A stretch of DNA of 47,237 nt. It comes from Alishewanella longhuensis. Its GTDB lineage: Bacteria > Pseudomonadota > Gammaproteobacteria > Enterobacterales > Alteromonadaceae. The notes under the pieces are model-generated. The model did not search any database. It was not told the DNA's origin and worked only from the letters and a program-made list of their open reading frames with translations. The DNA is taken from positions 45,270 to 92,506 of the forward strand of contig NZ_BNAO01000007.1 in NCBI RefSeq assembly GCF_014653435.1. The letters run 5' to 3'. The position numbers and the translations under genes are program-made. This document shows positions 35,527 through 46,473 of this stretch, piece by piece (position 1 is the first letter of the stretch; each line of letters begins with the position of its first letter).

Positions 35527-35531
35527 GATAT
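35527..35531. repeat. Target-site duplication, right copy (GATAT)
   Basis: Identical to 23514-23518. Continuing from here, the bases AAGCTAG complete the ancestral lipA reading frame (Ile-Ser-stop at 35536-35538). Confidence 0.9.
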
Positions 35532-35546
35532 AAGCTAGGCCCTATA

Positions 35547-35590
35547 GCAAAAACAAAAGCCAGATAGTCTCTATCTGGCTTTTGTTTTTT
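35547..35590 (+). terminator. Displaced native terminator of lipA
   Basis: A perfect 15-bp stem (35553-35567 with 35571-35585, loop TCT) is followed by a T tract to 35590. In the uninterrupted chromosome it would lie about 15 bases after the lipA stop, so it is the original end of the lipB-lipA transcript, now cut off by the transposon. Confidence 0.9.
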
Positions 35591-35688
35591 AGTGCTATGC
35601 TCACGCGCTAATACAAACTTATTTAAGCCCGTGCTATTTCGCAGACAGGCAACACTTGCTAAGCTTACAGCAAGTCAGTGGAGGGGTT

Positions 35689-36048
35689 ATGGAACAAAGA
35701 CACTTTAAGCGGGTACGTTTTTTCAGCGAGGCGCAATTGGAAATTGATGGTCATACCTATCCAACTGAGTTACTGGATCTCTCGCTAAAAGGCGCCCTGG
35801 TAAAGAAACCTGCAGAAACCTTGCCAACTAATCCCAAAGCTGTTTTCTTAAAACTACCGCTGAGTGATTCAACCGAGCACTTGATCATGCAAGTCAGTAT
35901 TGTCCATCACCATGCAGACTTTCTCGGATTGCATTGCGAAAAAATAGATATCGACAGCATTAGCCACTTACGTCGCTTACTCGAACTAAACTTAGGCGAT
36001 CCAGAGTTACTCAGCCGTGAATTAGCTGAATTGAGTAACGGCGACTAA
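35689..36048 (+). CDS. PilZ-domain protein (cyclic di-GMP binding)
   Basis: A 119-residue single-domain PilZ protein. The start at ATG 35689 follows an excellent GGAGGGG ribosome site. The two cyclic di-GMP binding motifs are visible: RHFKR at residues 4-8 (RxxxR) and DLSLKG near residue 29 (D/NxSxxG). It would act as a cytoplasmic c-di-GMP receptor; the controlled process, for example motility or surface attachment, cannot be told. It lies alone between the lipA terminator and the convergent lipoprotein gene. Confidence 0.88.
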   Translation: MEQRHFKRVRFFSEAQLEIDGHTYPTELLDLSLKGALVKKPAETLPTNPKAVFLKLPLSDSTEHLIMQVSIVHHHADFLGLHCEKIDIDSISHLRRLLELNLGDPELLSRELAELSNGD

Positions 36049-36060
36049 TTTCCATTAAGC

Positions 36061-37260
36061 CTAACCTTCAACAGCAACTGCCAAAGCACTAATCGCTGCC
36101 GGATAGCCAAAGGCGGCAGCACCTTGCATATAACGTTGCCAATTTTGCCAGGATTGTTCTTGCCGTGCCAAATAAGCAAAGTAATACTGTACAGGCATTA
36201 AACGCTGCGGTTGCTGAAATGCCTGTTGCAACAGCTGCTCATAGAGTAAGGGTAAATCGGCTTCAAAATGCCGCATAGGGTTTATAGCTGCGATCGGCCT
36301 ATAGGCTTGCAGGCCCACAGCATTGCAGGTGTCTACTGCAGTAAGTTGGATCTCTGCCGCGGTAAGCTGATAGCGGTGCAAGTAGCGTGCGAGCGTATTC
36401 TCATCATCACCAATCAGTAAATTAGGGGCGATGCGCCCTGCCTTGCAAACCGCTTTAGCAACAGTAGGACTTAACACATACTCATCCAAAAAACCGGCAA
36501 TATGCATAAACTCGTGTCGCAGCAGCGCCAGGCTGGCATCATCCGGCAATTGCACTATCCCGTTGTTATAACTAGCCAAGCCGCGTCCAGCAATCACCAG
36601 TAATTGCTGAAACTCGCCACTGAGCACCTGAGGCGCTAATGTCTGATAATCGCAGCGTATTCGTTGTCCAGGCTGCTCAGTGCAATTGAGCGCTATGCTA
36701 TCTAGTCGTAACAAAGGTTTAAAACATACTGGCAGCGTTGCTAGTTGGGAATCTTGTTGCCAGGCCTGCAGTAGGTTTTGCCAGGTCCGCTCGCCTTGTG
36801 CCTGAGCAATCACGGGCTGTAACAGCAGTGCGCAGCCTGCTTCGCTCTGCCAGCCCTTATGCTGCTGTGCTACAGTACTATGCCAAAAGCCTAGTTCAGC
36901 CAACAGCGGCTCACTTACTTGCCCCGGTACACTGTGTTTTACACTATCCAACCAATGCGCTGTGGCTAACTTACCTTCTAAGCGCAATTGCAATCTTACT
37001 GCATGTTCCAGCGCCGCTTCTGAACCCAGGGTCGCTGCATGGCGCCACCAATGTAACGCCGCGTCTAATTCATTTGCAGCCAAACGCTGCTTGGCGAGTT
37101 GCTCAGCAGCAGTCACATTGGTTTTGGCTGCAGTAATTAGCTGTTGTTCTGGATCGGGGGCAACAGGCTGGCAGGCCGATAATAGACCCAAAAGAAAAAA
37201 GCCAGCGAACCGGCCTTTTTTAAGAGGTAATCTAAGGTTAATTGATTTCAGCATCGTCAT
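36061..37260 (-). CDS. Lipoprotein with HExxH metalloprotease motif, downstream of nlpI
   Basis: A 399-residue lipoprotein: basic start, hydrophobic core and lipobox LLSAC with Cys30. Residues about 45-130 are helical repeats resembling TPR/Sel1. Later comes HEFMHIAGFLDEY at 249-261, an HExxH zinc site followed by a DEY segment like that of M64-type peptidases. The region around 180-205 has several cysteines that could form disulfides. Further helical repeats end the protein. Its start overlaps nlpI by 23 bases, so the two are translationally coupled. NlpI is a known adaptor for envelope proteases, so a protease partner or substrate processing role is plausible. The family is not one I can name. 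Confidence 0.7.
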   Translation of the reverse strand: MTMLKSINLRLPLKKGRFAGFFLLGLLSACQPVAPDPEQQLITAAKTNVTAAEQLAKQRLAANELDAALHWWRHAATLGSEAALEHAVRLQLRLEGKLATAHWLDSVKHSVPGQVSEPLLAELGFWHSTVAQQHKGWQSEAGCALLLQPVIAQAQGERTWQNLLQAWQQDSQLATLPVCFKPLLRLDSIALNCTEQPGQRIRCDYQTLAPQVLSGEFQQLLVIAGRGLASYNNGIVQLPDDASLALLRHEFMHIAGFLDEYVLSPTVAKAVCKAGRIAPNLLIGDDENTLARYLHRYQLTAAEIQLTAVDTCNAVGLQAYRPIAAINPMRHFEADLPLLYEQLLQQAFQQPQRLMPVQYYFAYLARQEQSWQNWQRYMQGAAAFGYPAAISALAVAVEG

Positions 37261-38131
37261 CAGCTAACTCTTCACCCCGCATCCGCGCCATTTCAAGCCG
37301 CGTATACCGGTGCTCAACAAACTCGTAAACGTTAGTTGCTAGCGTTTTATGATAGTACACCAGCGCTTGAGGTAAATTTCCCCTGGCTTGGTGCCATTTC
37401 GCTAAATAAAAATAAGCTTCACATAGACGCTCGGCAAGTTGCTTAGGCCCAGTTAACTCGACCAGAATAGACTGCAACAACGCCTGCTCGCTTATTTCAC
37501 CAGCATAAAAGCGTACCAAGTTAGTACCCCAATCGGCCGGATCCAGGTTTGCCAGTTGCACTTTTAAAGCCGCTTGTGCTGCTTGTGGTGCAGATTCAGC
37601 AAAACCAATATAGCGCCACAGCACCCTATAAGGATCTGTAGGCTTGACCTGGTAAAACTGCTGAAAATCAGGCTCGGCTAAATCAAAACGCCCGGCGTAA
37701 TAAAACGCAATACCACGGTTTAAGTAAGCGAAATCATAGTTTGGAGCCAATTCTAACGCTGAATCAAAGGCTTCATAGGCTTGGTCAAAGTTACCGCTTA
37801 GCGTGTAATGAATGCCCAGAAAATTATAGGCATCTGGCATATCCGGCTTTAAGCGCAGTGCCCGCATAAAATCCAGTCGCGCCAGCGAGCGTAAGCCAAC
37901 GCTGTCGTACATCACGCCACGATCATAGAATAATTGGGCACTTTGCTCTTCAGTAAGTTCTGCACGTTGCAGGATCTCACTTAAGCGGGCAATGGCTAAT
38001 TCATTCCGATAAGGTACTTGCAAGGGCTCTGGTGTTAACCAGATCTCTTGCAAGTTAGCAGGCTGCTGTGCGCAACCTGCCAGCATGACCAGCCCTGTTG
38101 CCAGGGCTAGTTTGAGTAACGTCTTAGTCAA
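37238..38131 (-). CDS. nlpI: TPR lipoprotein NlpI
   Basis: A 297-residue outer-membrane lipoprotein with lipobox MLAGC near residue 20 and several tetratricopeptide repeats (for example SLARLDFMRALRLKPDMPDAYNFLG near residue 81 and YDFAYLNRGIAFYYAGRFDLAEPDF near residue 132). Length and position directly after pnp match E. coli NlpI (294 residues). NlpI recruits the protease Prc to degrade the endopeptidase MepS and scaffolds peptidoglycan hydrolases. It starts one base from the end of pnp. Confidence 0.93.
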   Translation of the reverse strand: MTKTLLKLALATGLVMLAGCAQQPANLQEIWLTPEPLQVPYRNELAIARLSEILQRAELTEEQSAQLFYDRGVMYDSVGLRSLARLDFMRALRLKPDMPDAYNFLGIHYTLSGNFDQAYEAFDSALELAPNYDFAYLNRGIAFYYAGRFDLAEPDFQQFYQVKPTDPYRVLWRYIGFAESAPQAAQAALKVQLANLDPADWGTNLVRFYAGEISEQALLQSILVELTGPKQLAERLCEAYFYLAKWHQARGNLPQALVYYHKTLATNVYEFVEHRYTRLEMARMRGEELADDDAEIN

Positions 38132-38132
38132 T

Positions 38133-40253
38133 TTAGGCTTCAGTAGCCGCTTCAGCAGCTGGTTTGGCAGTCGCTTCTTTGATACTCAGACGCACACGGC
38201 CTTGTTTATCCACTTCCAGTACTTTAACCGCAACTTTCTGACCGACCTGCAGATGCTCGCTGACATTTTGCACACGCTCATCAGAGATTTGCGAAATGTG
38301 TACTAAGCCATCTTTGCCTGGTAAGACGTTAACGAAAGCACCGAAATCAACGATCCGTACCACTTCACCTTCGTAAATAGTACCGACTTCAATCTCTGCG
38401 GTAATCGCATTGATCTTGTCGATAGCAATTTGCGCGGCTTTAGCCGTAGTGGCGGCAATTTTGATACTGCCGTCATCTTCCAGCTCGATAGTAGTGCCAG
38501 ATTCTTCAGTGATTTGACGAATTACCGCACCACCTTTACCGATAACTTCACGGATTTTCTCCGGGTTAATCTTCATGGTGTAGATACGTGGCGCGTATTC
38601 AGACATCTCTTCACGGTGACCGCTGATCGCCTGATCCATTACGTTCAGAATATGCAAACGTGCCGCTTTAGCTTGCTTCAGCGCAATTTGCATGATTTCC
38701 TGGGTAATACCGTCGATCTTAATGTCCATTTGCAGTGCAGTAATACCTTCGGTAGTACCGGCCACTTTAAAGTCCATGTCACCTAAGTGATCTTCATCAC
38801 CTAAGATATCTGACAGAACAACGAAGTCATCACCTTCTTTCACCAAGCCCATAGCGATACCCGCTACAGAGGCTTTGATAGGTACGCCGGCATCCATCAG
38901 GGCTAATGAAGAACCACACACAGAAGCCATAGAGCTTGAACCGTTAGATTCGGTGATTTCAGACACGATACGCACAGTGTACGGGAAATCATTAAAATCT
39001 GGCATTACCGCTAACACACCACGCTTAGCTAAACGGCCGTGGCCGATTTCGCGACGCTTAGGTGAACCTACCATGCCGGTCTCGCCCACACAGTATGGCG
39101 GGAAGTTATAATGCAGCATAAAGGTATCGGTTTTTGCGCTTAACAAATCATCGATGTTTTGGGCATCACGGGCAGTACCTAAGGTCGCTGTTACCAACGC
39201 CTGAGTTTCGCCACGCGTAAACAGGGCTGAACCGTGAGTACGTGGTAATACGCCAGTCATTACGCTTAAGCCACGGATCATTTCTGGATCGCGGCCATCA
39301 ATACGCGGCTCACCTTTAGTGATACGACCACGTACTACTTTTGATTCTAATGCGTGGAAAATCTCACCCACTTCATTCTTATTCAGCTCTTCGCCTTCAG
39401 CCAGCTCAGCAGTCAGTTTTTCTACTAAGGCGGCTTTAATCTCGCCGATACGCTCATAGCGTTTAGCTTTTTCAGTGATCTGATAAGCTTCGCCTAATTG
39501 GGCGCGGGCCAGCTCATCAATTTTAGCAATTAACGGCTCGTTCTTGGCAGGCGCTTGCCAGTTCCACTTCGGTTTGCCGCCTTCAGCAGCAAATTCATTG
39601 ATGGCATTAATGGCAATTTGCATTTGCTCATGACCATACATGACCGCACCTAGCATCACGTCTTCAGACAGGATACCCGCTTCTGATTCCACCATTAATA
39701 CCGCACCAGCGGTGCCGGCAACCACTAAGTCTAACTTAGAGGTTTTCAGCTCGTCTTCTGATGGGTTCAGTACATACTGGTTATTGATATAACCAACACG
39801 GGCGGCACCAATAGGACCAGCGAATGGAATACCTGATAAGGCTAAGGCGGCAGAAGTACCAATTAAGGCGACGATATCTGGCTGGATTTCAGGTTGTACT
39901 GATACCACAGTCGCAATAACCTGAACTTCGTTATTGAAGCCTTCTGGGAACAACGGACGAATAGGTCTGTCGATTAAACGCGAAGTTAAGGTTTCGCCTT
40001 CACTTGGCCGGCCTTCACGCTTAAAGAAACCGCCCGGGATCCGGCCAGCTGCATACATTTTTTCCTGGTAATTTACGGTTAATGGAAAGAAGTCTTGACC
40101 AGGTTTGGCTTCTTTTTTACCAACAACAGTTACTAATACTGAGGTATCTCCCAGGCTTGCCAGCACTGCGGCATCTGCCTGACGGGCGATTACGCCGGTT
40201 TCTAACGTTAAAGTGTGTTGGCCGAACTGGAATGATTTTACGATGGGAGTCAC
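38133..40253 (-). CDS. pnp: Polynucleotide phosphorylase
   Basis: A 706-residue 3'-5' exoribonuclease. Two RNase PH domains (about 1-230 and 310-550) are joined by a helical linker. Landmarks are [31 protein letters not shown] near residue 56, [15 protein letters not shown] segment near 92 and [25 protein letters not shown] near 419. A KH domain (about 555-615) with [16 protein letters not shown] and an S1 domain (620-690) end the protein. It degrades mRNA with phosphate and sits in the degradosome. It has its own 168-bp upstream region after the rpsO terminator. Confidence 0.98.
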   Translation of the reverse strand: MTPIVKSFQFGQHTLTLETGVIARQADAAVLASLGDTSVLVTVVGKKEAKPGQDFFPLTVNYQEKMYAAGRIPGGFFKREGRPSEGETLTSRLIDRPIRPLFPEGFNNEVQVIATVVSVQPEIQPDIVALIGTSAALALSGIPFAGPIGAARVGYINNQYVLNPSEDELKTSKLDLVVAGTAGAVLMVESEAGILSEDVMLGAVMYGHEQMQIAINAINEFAAEGGKPKWNWQAPAKNEPLIAKIDELARAQLGEAYQITEKAKRYERIGEIKAALVEKLTAELAEGEELNKNEVGEIFHALESKVVRGRITKGEPRIDGRDPEMIRGLSVMTGVLPRTHGSALFTRGETQALVTATLGTARDAQNIDDLLSAKTDTFMLHYNFPPYCVGETGMVGSPKRREIGHGRLAKRGVLAVMPDFNDFPYTVRIVSEITESNGSSSMASVCGSSLALMDAGVPIKASVAGIAMGLVKEGDDFVVLSDILGDEDHLGDMDFKVAGTTEGITALQMDIKIDGITQEIMQIALKQAKAARLHILNVMDQAISGHREEMSEYAPRIYTMKINPEKIREVIGKGGAVIRQITEESGTTIELEDDGSIKIAATTAKAAQIAIDKINAITAEIEVGTIYEGEVVRIVDFGAFVNVLPGKDGLVHISQISDERVQNVSEHLQVGQKVAVKVLEVDKQGRVRLSIKEATAKPAAEAATEA

Positions 40254-40381
40254 GTGGTATGTTCCTTTGCTTTAATCGCCGAATTGCGATGTCTTACTCT
40301 GTTTTATTTACTAGCACAGTATACTCTGTAACCTGGAACAAAAGATAGTTCCGCAGCTTGGCGATAAAAAATTTTGCGCAT

Positions 40382-40411
40382 AAAAAAAGAGGCTCGAAAG
40401 CCTCTTTTTTT
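40382..40411. terminator. Bidirectional-looking terminator between rpsO and pnp
   Basis: A 13-bp stem with A and T tracts on its flanks (40382-40394 with 40399-40411, loop CGAA) lies ten bases past the rpsO stop. On the minus strand it ends in a run of T. Read-through to pnp and RNase III processing in this interval are known in E. coli. Confidence 0.85.
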
Positions 40412-40421
40412 GCGTACTGTC

Positions 40422-40691
40422 TTAGCGACGTAAGCCTAAACGCTCAATCAGGGTCGCGTAGCGGCTCTGATCTTTGCCTTTTAAGTAGTCTAACAGTTTA
40501 CGGCGCTGGCTAACCATGCGCAGCAGACCACGACGAGAGTGGAAATCGTGCTTGTGTTCTGCAAAGTGACCTTGCAGGTGGTTGATAGAAGCAGTTAACA
40601 GTGCAACTTGAACTTCTGGTGAACCAGTGTCGCCTTGCTTAACAGCGAAATCAGCAACAATTTTAGCCTTATCAGCAGCGTTTAAAGCCAT
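40422..40691 (-). CDS. rpsO: 30S ribosomal protein S15
   Basis: An 89-residue protein with the S15 core [38 protein letters not shown] at about 21-57 and the end [13 protein letters not shown]. The length equals E. coli S15. It binds 16S rRNA helices early in 30S assembly. Located between truB and pnp as in E. coli. Confidence 0.98.
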   Translation of the reverse strand: MALNAADKAKIVADFAVKQGDTGSPEVQVALLTASINHLQGHFAEHKHDFHSRRGLLRMVSQRRKLLDYLKGKDQSRYATLIERLGLRR

Positions 40692-40803
40692 GATATATCT
40701 CCAAATGTGAGTGAACTAAGATACGCTCACCGCCGATCACTCATCCAGCGGTAGCAAAAACAGCTGCGTATTTTACCTGCAGCAAGCTATTTATACAAGC
40801 AGA

Positions 40804-41724
40804 TTACGCGCTAAGCAGTTCCAGGTTAACCAAGCGGCGGCTAAATAATTCACCGGTAGTCACTTCGCCAATCCCCAGCAATTGCTCGGTCTCACTGTAA
40901 AGCTTTACGCTGGCCGTATCCGGCAAGGTTACTTTACAGGATTGACCATGCATTATATGTTTTTGTTGCTCAGCATCTAAGGTAAGGCGAGTAAGGCCAA
41001 CTAAACCGGCATCCATAGGTAACAACAAGGCATCTAAGGCTGGCCAGTTAGCGTCATTGTTCAATGCTTCCAACTGCGCCGGTGTTACCATTTGCTCGGC
41101 GCTAAAAGGCCCAACCTGGGTTCTGTGTAACTTAGCAACATGGGAACCACAGCCTAAGGCCTCACCCAGATCATCAATTAAGGTGCGGATATAGGTGCCT
41201 TTAGAGCAATGCACAATAAAATCGGCACTGTCGTCCTGTCTTGCAACTAATTCGAAACGGAAAATACTAATCGGCCGGGCTTCACGCGGTACTTCAATGC
41301 CTTGCCGGGCATATTTGTAAAGCGGCTGGCCCTGATACTTCAGCGCCGAGAACATCGTAGGCACTTGCAAAATATCACCGCGTAGTGCTTGCATCGCCTG
41401 CTCTAGCTCCGCATCCGTAAAGGTGACAGGCTTTTCGCTAATCACCTCACCTTCTGCATCACTGGTGGTGGTGCGCACGCCAAATTTAGCCGTTACCTGA
41501 TAGGTTTTATCGGTATCCAGCAGAAACTGGCTAAACTTAGTGGCTTCACCAAAGCAAATAGGCAATAAGCCCGATGCCATAGGATCCAGTGCCCCAGTAT
41601 GGCCCGCTTTTGCTGCCTGATACAACCAGCGTACCCGCTGTAAAATACCGTTGCTGCTCACCTCTAAAGGCTTATCCAGCAGCAAAATACCATGGACTTG
41701 CCGCGCGTTTTTACGAGCGCGCAT
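40804..41724 (-). CDS. truB: tRNA pseudouridine-55 synthase
   Basis: A 306-residue pseudouridine synthase with motif GHTGALDPMASGLLPICFGEATK near residue 41, containing the catalytic aspartate D47, and the later YIRTLIDDLGE near residue 178. A C-terminal PUA-like region follows. It makes pseudouridine 55 in the T loop of tRNAs. It overlaps the stop of rbfA by one base. Confidence 0.97.
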   Translation of the reverse strand: MRARKNARQVHGILLLDKPLEVSSNGILQRVRWLYQAAKAGHTGALDPMASGLLPICFGEATKFSQFLLDTDKTYQVTAKFGVRTTTSDAEGEVISEKPVTFTDAELEQAMQALRGDILQVPTMFSALKYQGQPLYKYARQGIEVPREARPISIFRFELVARQDDSADFIVHCSKGTYIRTLIDDLGEALGCGSHVAKLHRTQVGPFSAEQMVTPAQLEALNNDANWPALDALLLPMDAGLVGLTRLTLDAEQQKHIMHGQSCKVTLPDTASVKLYSETEQLLGIGEVTTGELFSRRLVNLELLSA

Positions 41725-42146
41725 TACTCTTCTTCTCCGCCCTTTTCTGGCCGATCAGTTTCTTGCCCTGCTTCTTTGCGACGGCGCTCGTCATCACGGC
41801 GTACGGTTTCCACTAAGCTCGCCATCCGGATCCCTTCGTTCAGCGACTCGTCAAACGCAAAACGGATATGCGGCACAATACGAGTTTGAATACGTTTACC
41901 TATCAGGCTACGTACATAACCCGCTGCATCATTTAATATCTTTAAGTTATCTTCAACTTTATCGTTATCCATGCCTAAAAAGGTCACGAATACCTTGGCG
42001 TGAGATAGATCACGCGACACTTCAACGTCTGATACAGTAATCATGGTATGCAGGCGCGGATCTTTAATTTCGCGTTGCAGAATCACTGCCATTTCTTTTT
42101 TCACTTGTTGTGAAAGCCGGTCAACCCGGGAGAATTCTTTAGCCAT
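41724..42146 (-). CDS. rbfA: Ribosome-binding factor A
   Basis: A 140-residue protein with the KH-like RbfA fold: [26 protein letters not shown] at the start, [19 protein letters not shown] near residue 40 and [22 protein letters not shown] near residue 91. The tail is acidic and variable. It matures the 5' end of 16S rRNA and helps cold adaptation. It lies 86 bp downstream of infB. Confidence 0.97.
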   Translation of the reverse strand: MAKEFSRVDRLSQQVKKEMAVILQREIKDPRLHTMITVSDVEVSRDLSHAKVFVTFLGMDNDKVEDNLKILNDAAGYVRSLIGKRIQTRIVPHIRFAFDESLNEGIRMASLVETVRRDDERRRKEAGQETDRPEKGGEEE

Positions 42147-42232
42147 ACCTTGTATTTCCTAGTGGTTTTTTGGCGTCTAAACGTAACAGGGGCAACATGT
42201 GCCCCTGTAATACTATTGTGCTACAGCAGTAA

Positions 42233-44917
42233 CTATAGCGTACGCTCAACCTGAATGGTTTCGAATACTTCGATCTGATCGCCTTCGCGCACGTCGTTGT
42301 AGTTCTTCACACCGATACCACATTCAAAGCCGTTCCGTACTTCGCTAACGTCATCTTTAAAGCGGCGCAGTGATTCCAGCTCACCTTCGTAAATGACCAC
42401 GTTATCACGCAGTACGCGGATTGGGGCGTTACGCTTAATGATACCTTCGGTGACCATACAGCCAGCAATAGCACCAAACTTCGGCGAACGGAACACATCA
42501 CGAACCTGTGCCAAACCAATGATCTGTTGTTTAAACTCAGGCGCTAACATACCGGTCATGGCGGCGCGAACTTCGTCTAACAGCTCATAAATGATACTGT
42601 AGTAGCGTAAATCAAGACCTTCGTCTTCTACCAGTTTACGAGCAGTACCATCAGCACGGACGTTAAAGCCGATAACGATAGCAGAAGAAGCCGCAGCCAG
42701 AGTGACGTCAGTTTCAGTAATACCACCAACACCTGAGCCGACAATCTTCACTTTAACTTCATCGGTTGACAGCTTCATCAAGGATTCAATAATGGCTTCT
42801 ACCGAACCTTGTACGTCTGCTTTCAGCACGATATTCAGCTCAGAAACATCACCTTCGGCCATGTTGGCAAACATGTTTTCCAGTTTCGATTTCTGTTGGC
42901 GAGCCAACTTAACGTCACGGAATTTGCCCTGGCGATACAGTGCCACTTCACGTGCTTTACGCTCATCTTTAACAACAGTAACTTCATCACCGGCTTGTGG
43001 TACACCGGATAAACCTAAGATCTCAACCGGAATAGACGGGCCAGCCGACTTCACTTCTTTACCATTTTCGTCACGCATTGCCCGCACACGGCCGTACTCA
43101 AAACCACACAGTACAATGTCGCCCTGCTTTAACGTACCTTCCTGCACCAGGATTGAGGCAACCGGTCCACGGCCTTTATCTAAGCGTGATTCAATAACCA
43201 CACCGCGGCCAAGACCTTGATGTACCGCTTTTAATTCCAACAGTTCAGCTTGGTTTAGAATCGCTTCTAATAAGTCGTCGATACCTTGACCCGTTTTAGC
43301 CGATACTGGCACAAACTGGGTATCACCGCCCCAATCTTCCGAAATAACATCGTACTGTGACAACTCATTTCTTACCCGATCCGGATCGGCTGACGGCTTA
43401 TCAATCTTGTTCACGGCAACCACTAAAGGAACATTACCTGCTTTGGCATGCTGAATTGCTTCTTTAGTTTGTGGCATAACACCATCGTCAGCCGCAACCA
43501 CCAAAATAACGATATCAGTCGCTTTAGCACCACGAGCCCGCATTGAGGTAAAGGCAGCGTGACCTGGTGTATCCAGGAAGGTCACCATACCGCGTTCAGT
43601 TTCTACGTGGTAAGCACCGATATGCTGGGTAATACCACCGGCTTCGCCAGCAGCAACTTTCGCTTTACGAATGTAGTCAAGTAATGAAGTTTTACCATGG
43701 TCAACGTGACCCATTACCGTAACTACTGGCGCACGAGGCTCAAGTTCGCCTTGACCTTCGCGGTCAGACATTACCGCCTCTTCCAGCTCATTTTCTTTAG
43801 TCAGGGTAAATTTATGCCCCATCTCTTCACAAACGATAGCGGCTGTTTCCTGATCAATTACCTGATTAATGGTGGCCATAGCTCCCATTTTCATCATCGC
43901 CTTGATCACTTCAGAGGCTTTTACGGCCATTTTGGCCGCTAACTCGGCAACCGTAATGGTCTCACCAATTTTTACTTCACGCTCTACTGGTTGCGCTGGC
44001 TTGTTAAAACCATGCTGCATACTCACTGGCGTTTTCTTTTTCTTGTGGCGATTGGCACGATTAAAGGCTTCTTTATCGTTCACATCGTCTTTCGTTTTCT
44101 TGCCTTTCGCTACCGGGGCTTTCTTGCCCACACCGCGGCGACCAGCGCGCTCTTCTTTAGCGTCAACTTCATCTTCTGCTTGCTTAGCAAACTCGTTGCT
44201 GGTCAGGTGATAGTCGTCAGTGTCAGCAGGCTTAGCTTTTTCTTCCTGCGCCCAACGCTCGCCATTCTCTTCAGCTAAACGACGTGCTTCTTCAGCCTGC
44301 TTGCGCGCTTCTTCTTCCAGCTTACGCAAGGCTTCCGCTTCTTGCTGCTGACGAATACGCTCGGCTTCTTTGCGTGCTTCTTCTTTCGCTGCACGACGGG
44401 CCGCTTCTTCCGGATCGTCTTTGGCTAGCTGAGCATGCTTTTGCTCTTCACGCTTCTTCGCTTCAGCCGCTTTACGTTCAGCCTCTTCTTTAGCTTTCAG
44501 CTGTGCAGTTTCACGCGCCTGACGTTCAGCTTCTAAACGCGCTGCTTCAGCTTCTGCTTTAGCTTTTTCTTCAGCAATACGCGCTTCTTCCTGCGCTTTT
44601 AAGGTCGCCTCATCTAGCATAGGCTTTTTGATAAAGGTTTTTTGCTTACGCACTTCTACCTGAATTTCGCGGTTACGGCCTGCGCCACCCGCAACACTTA
44701 GGGTAGTTTTTTCTTTACGTACCAGCGTTAACTTGGCAGGCTCATTCGCCTTACCACCGTGCTGCTTACTTAAGTGCTCTAACAGCGCTTTTTTCTCTTC
44801 TTCGGTTACCGACTGGCCTTGGGCCTTGGTAATACCTGCATCAGCAAATTGTTGCACTAACCGGTCAACAGTTGTACCGACATCACTGGCCAATTTTTCT
44901 ATGGTTACTTCTGCCAT
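42233..44917 (-). CDS. infB: Translation initiation factor IF-2
   Basis: An 894-residue GTPase, close to E. coli IF2 (890). An N-terminal IF2 domain is followed by a long charged Glu/Lys/Ala/Arg-rich coiled-coil region (about 100-230) and a basic linker. The G domain has GHVDHGKTS near residue 404, DTPGH near 450 and NKID near 504. Domains II to IV follow, ending with the fMet-tRNA-binding C-terminus. It positions initiator tRNA on the 30S subunit. Internal starts are known in E. coli; I cannot tell whether they are used here. Confidence 0.98.
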   Translation of the reverse strand: MAEVTIEKLASDVGTTVDRLVQQFADAGITKAQGQSVTEEEKKALLEHLSKQHGGKANEPAKLTLVRKEKTTLSVAGGAGRNREIQVEVRKQKTFIKKPMLDEATLKAQEEARIAEEKAKAEAEAARLEAERQARETAQLKAKEEAERKAAEAKKREEQKHAQLAKDDPEEAARRAAKEEARKEAERIRQQQEAEALRKLEEEARKQAEEARRLAEENGERWAQEEKAKPADTDDYHLTSNEFAKQAEDEVDAKEERAGRRGVGKKAPVAKGKKTKDDVNDKEAFNRANRHKKKKTPVSMQHGFNKPAQPVEREVKIGETITVAELAAKMAVKASEVIKAMMKMGAMATINQVIDQETAAIVCEEMGHKFTLTKENELEEAVMSDREGQGELEPRAPVVTVMGHVDHGKTSLLDYIRKAKVAAGEAGGITQHIGAYHVETERGMVTFLDTPGHAAFTSMRARGAKATDIVILVVAADDGVMPQTKEAIQHAKAGNVPLVVAVNKIDKPSADPDRVRNELSQYDVISEDWGGDTQFVPVSAKTGQGIDDLLEAILNQAELLELKAVHQGLGRGVVIESRLDKGRGPVASILVQEGTLKQGDIVLCGFEYGRVRAMRDENGKEVKSAGPSIPVEILGLSGVPQAGDEVTVVKDERKAREVALYRQGKFRDVKLARQQKSKLENMFANMAEGDVSELNIVLKADVQGSVEAIIESLMKLSTDEVKVKIVGSGVGGITETDVTLAAASSAIVIGFNVRADGTARKLVEDEGLDLRYYSIIYELLDEVRAAMTGMLAPEFKQQIIGLAQVRDVFRSPKFGAIAGCMVTEGIIKRNAPIRVLRDNVVIYEGELESLRRFKDDVSEVRNGFECGIGVKNYNDVREGDQIEVFETIQVERTL

Positions 44918-44942
44918 TTGTGTTGTTACCTCCGTTGACTAC

Positions 44943-46439
44943 TTAGTTACTTTCATTAAACCAAACGATATTACGTGCAGCCATAATTAGCTCTGCTGCC
45001 TTATCTTCGGTCATTTGGGCAATTTCTAACAAATCATCTACACCTAATTCAGCCAAATCATCCAGGGTAGTTACCCCTTTGCTGGCAATTACATAAGCAG
45101 TGTGCGTGTCTAACCCCTCTAATGCTAACAGCTGTTCTGTTGGCTTAGCATCTTCCAGCGATTCTTCACTGGCTAATGCCCGAGTGGTTAATACATCTTT
45201 GGCACGGCTGCGTAATACTTCTACTGTGTCTTCGTCTAAGCCATCAATAGATAACAATTCACTGATGGGTACATACGCAATCTCTTCTAAGGTAGAGAAA
45301 CCTTCTTCAACCAATACATCAGCAAAGTCTTCGTCTATTTCCAGTGCGTCCATAAATACCTGACGTACTTTCTCAGTTTCTTCCTGATGCTTTTTCTTCA
45401 TATCAGATACTGACATAACGTTCAGTTCCCAACCGGTAAGCTGGCTAGCTAAACGTACGTTCTGACCGCTACGGCCAATGGCCATCGCCAAGTTTGAATC
45501 TTCAACCGCAATATCCATAGAGTGCGTATCTTCATCAACGATGATAGACGCAACTTCTGCAGGAGCCATGGCATTAATCACATACTGGGCATCGTTATCA
45601 TCGTACAATACGATATCAACCCGCTCACCGCCTAACTCGTTAGAGACAGCTTGGACACGTGAACCACGCATACCCACACAGGCACCTACAGGATCGATAC
45701 GGCGATCATTGCTTTTCACAGCAATTTTAGCGCGAGAACCAGGATCGCGGGCAGCACCACGCAGTTCAATCATCTCTTCGCCAATTTCTGGCACTTCGAT
45801 ACGGAACAATTCTAGTAACATTTCTGGCTTGGCACGGCTTAAAAACAGCTGAGCACCACGGGCTTCTGGTTTTACATCAAATAGTAAGGCACGGATACGA
45901 TCACCCGGGCGATAAGTTTCGCGCGGCAGCATTTCTTCGCGCGGTAACATGGCTTCAGCATTATTGCCAAGGTCAACGATAATACTTTCGCGGTTAACTT
46001 TTTTAACCACACCCGTTACTAGCTCGCCAACCTGGTCGATATAAGCTTCAACCACTTGTGAGCGCTCGGCTTCACGCACTTTTTGCACAATAACTTGCTT
46101 TGCCATTTGCGTAGTGATGCGGTCAAACTCTACGGAGTCAATCTGCTCTTCTACATAATCACCCAGCTTAATAGAGGGCTCATCGTATTGTGCAGCAGAT
46201 AAGGTCATTTCACGATATGGATGCTCCATAAGAGCGTCATCGGCTACCACTTCCCAACGACGGAAGGTTTCGTATGAACCCGTTTTACGGTCAATCGTTA
46301 CCCGAACTTCGATATCGCCTTCATTTTTCTTTTTTGTGGCTGCTGCTAATGCAAACTCAAGTGCCTGGAAAATCTTTTCCCGAGGTACTGATTTTTCATT
46401 TGAAACTGCATCAACAACTAATAATATTTCTTTTGCCAT
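44943..46439 (-). CDS. nusA: Transcription termination/antitermination factor NusA
   Basis: A 498-residue protein with an N-terminal RNA-polymerase-binding domain (1-125), an S1 domain (about 135-200), two KH domains (about 230-345) and two C-terminal acidic repeats (about 360-495). Landmarks are [33 protein letters not shown] near residue 251 and [20 protein letters not shown] near residue 322. It modulates pausing and antitermination. It lies between rimP and infB. Confidence 0.98.
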   Translation of the reverse strand: MAKEILLVVDAVSNEKSVPREKIFQALEFALAAATKKKNEGDIEVRVTIDRKTGSYETFRRWEVVADDALMEHPYREMTLSAAQYDEPSIKLGDYVEEQIDSVEFDRITTQMAKQVIVQKVREAERSQVVEAYIDQVGELVTGVVKKVNRESIIVDLGNNAEAMLPREEMLPRETYRPGDRIRALLFDVKPEARGAQLFLSRAKPEMLLELFRIEVPEIGEEMIELRGAARDPGSRAKIAVKSNDRRIDPVGACVGMRGSRVQAVSNELGGERVDIVLYDDNDAQYVINAMAPAEVASIIVDEDTHSMDIAVEDSNLAMAIGRSGQNVRLASQLTGWELNVMSVSDMKKKHQEETEKVRQVFMDALEIDEDFADVLVEEGFSTLEEIAYVPISELLSIDGLDEDTVEVLRSRAKDVLTTRALASEESLEDAKPTEQLLALEGLDTHTAYVIASKGVTTLDDLAELGVDDLLEIAQMTEDKAAELIMAARNIVWFNESN

Positions 46440-46473
46440 TGTATATGCCTCGCTCTGACGCTACCCGGTTACC

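Noticed and set aside
43869-44493. Plus-strand open frames opposite infB
   Set aside because: They arise from the biased Glu/Lys/Ala-rich IF2 linker read in reverse and have no supporting signals.
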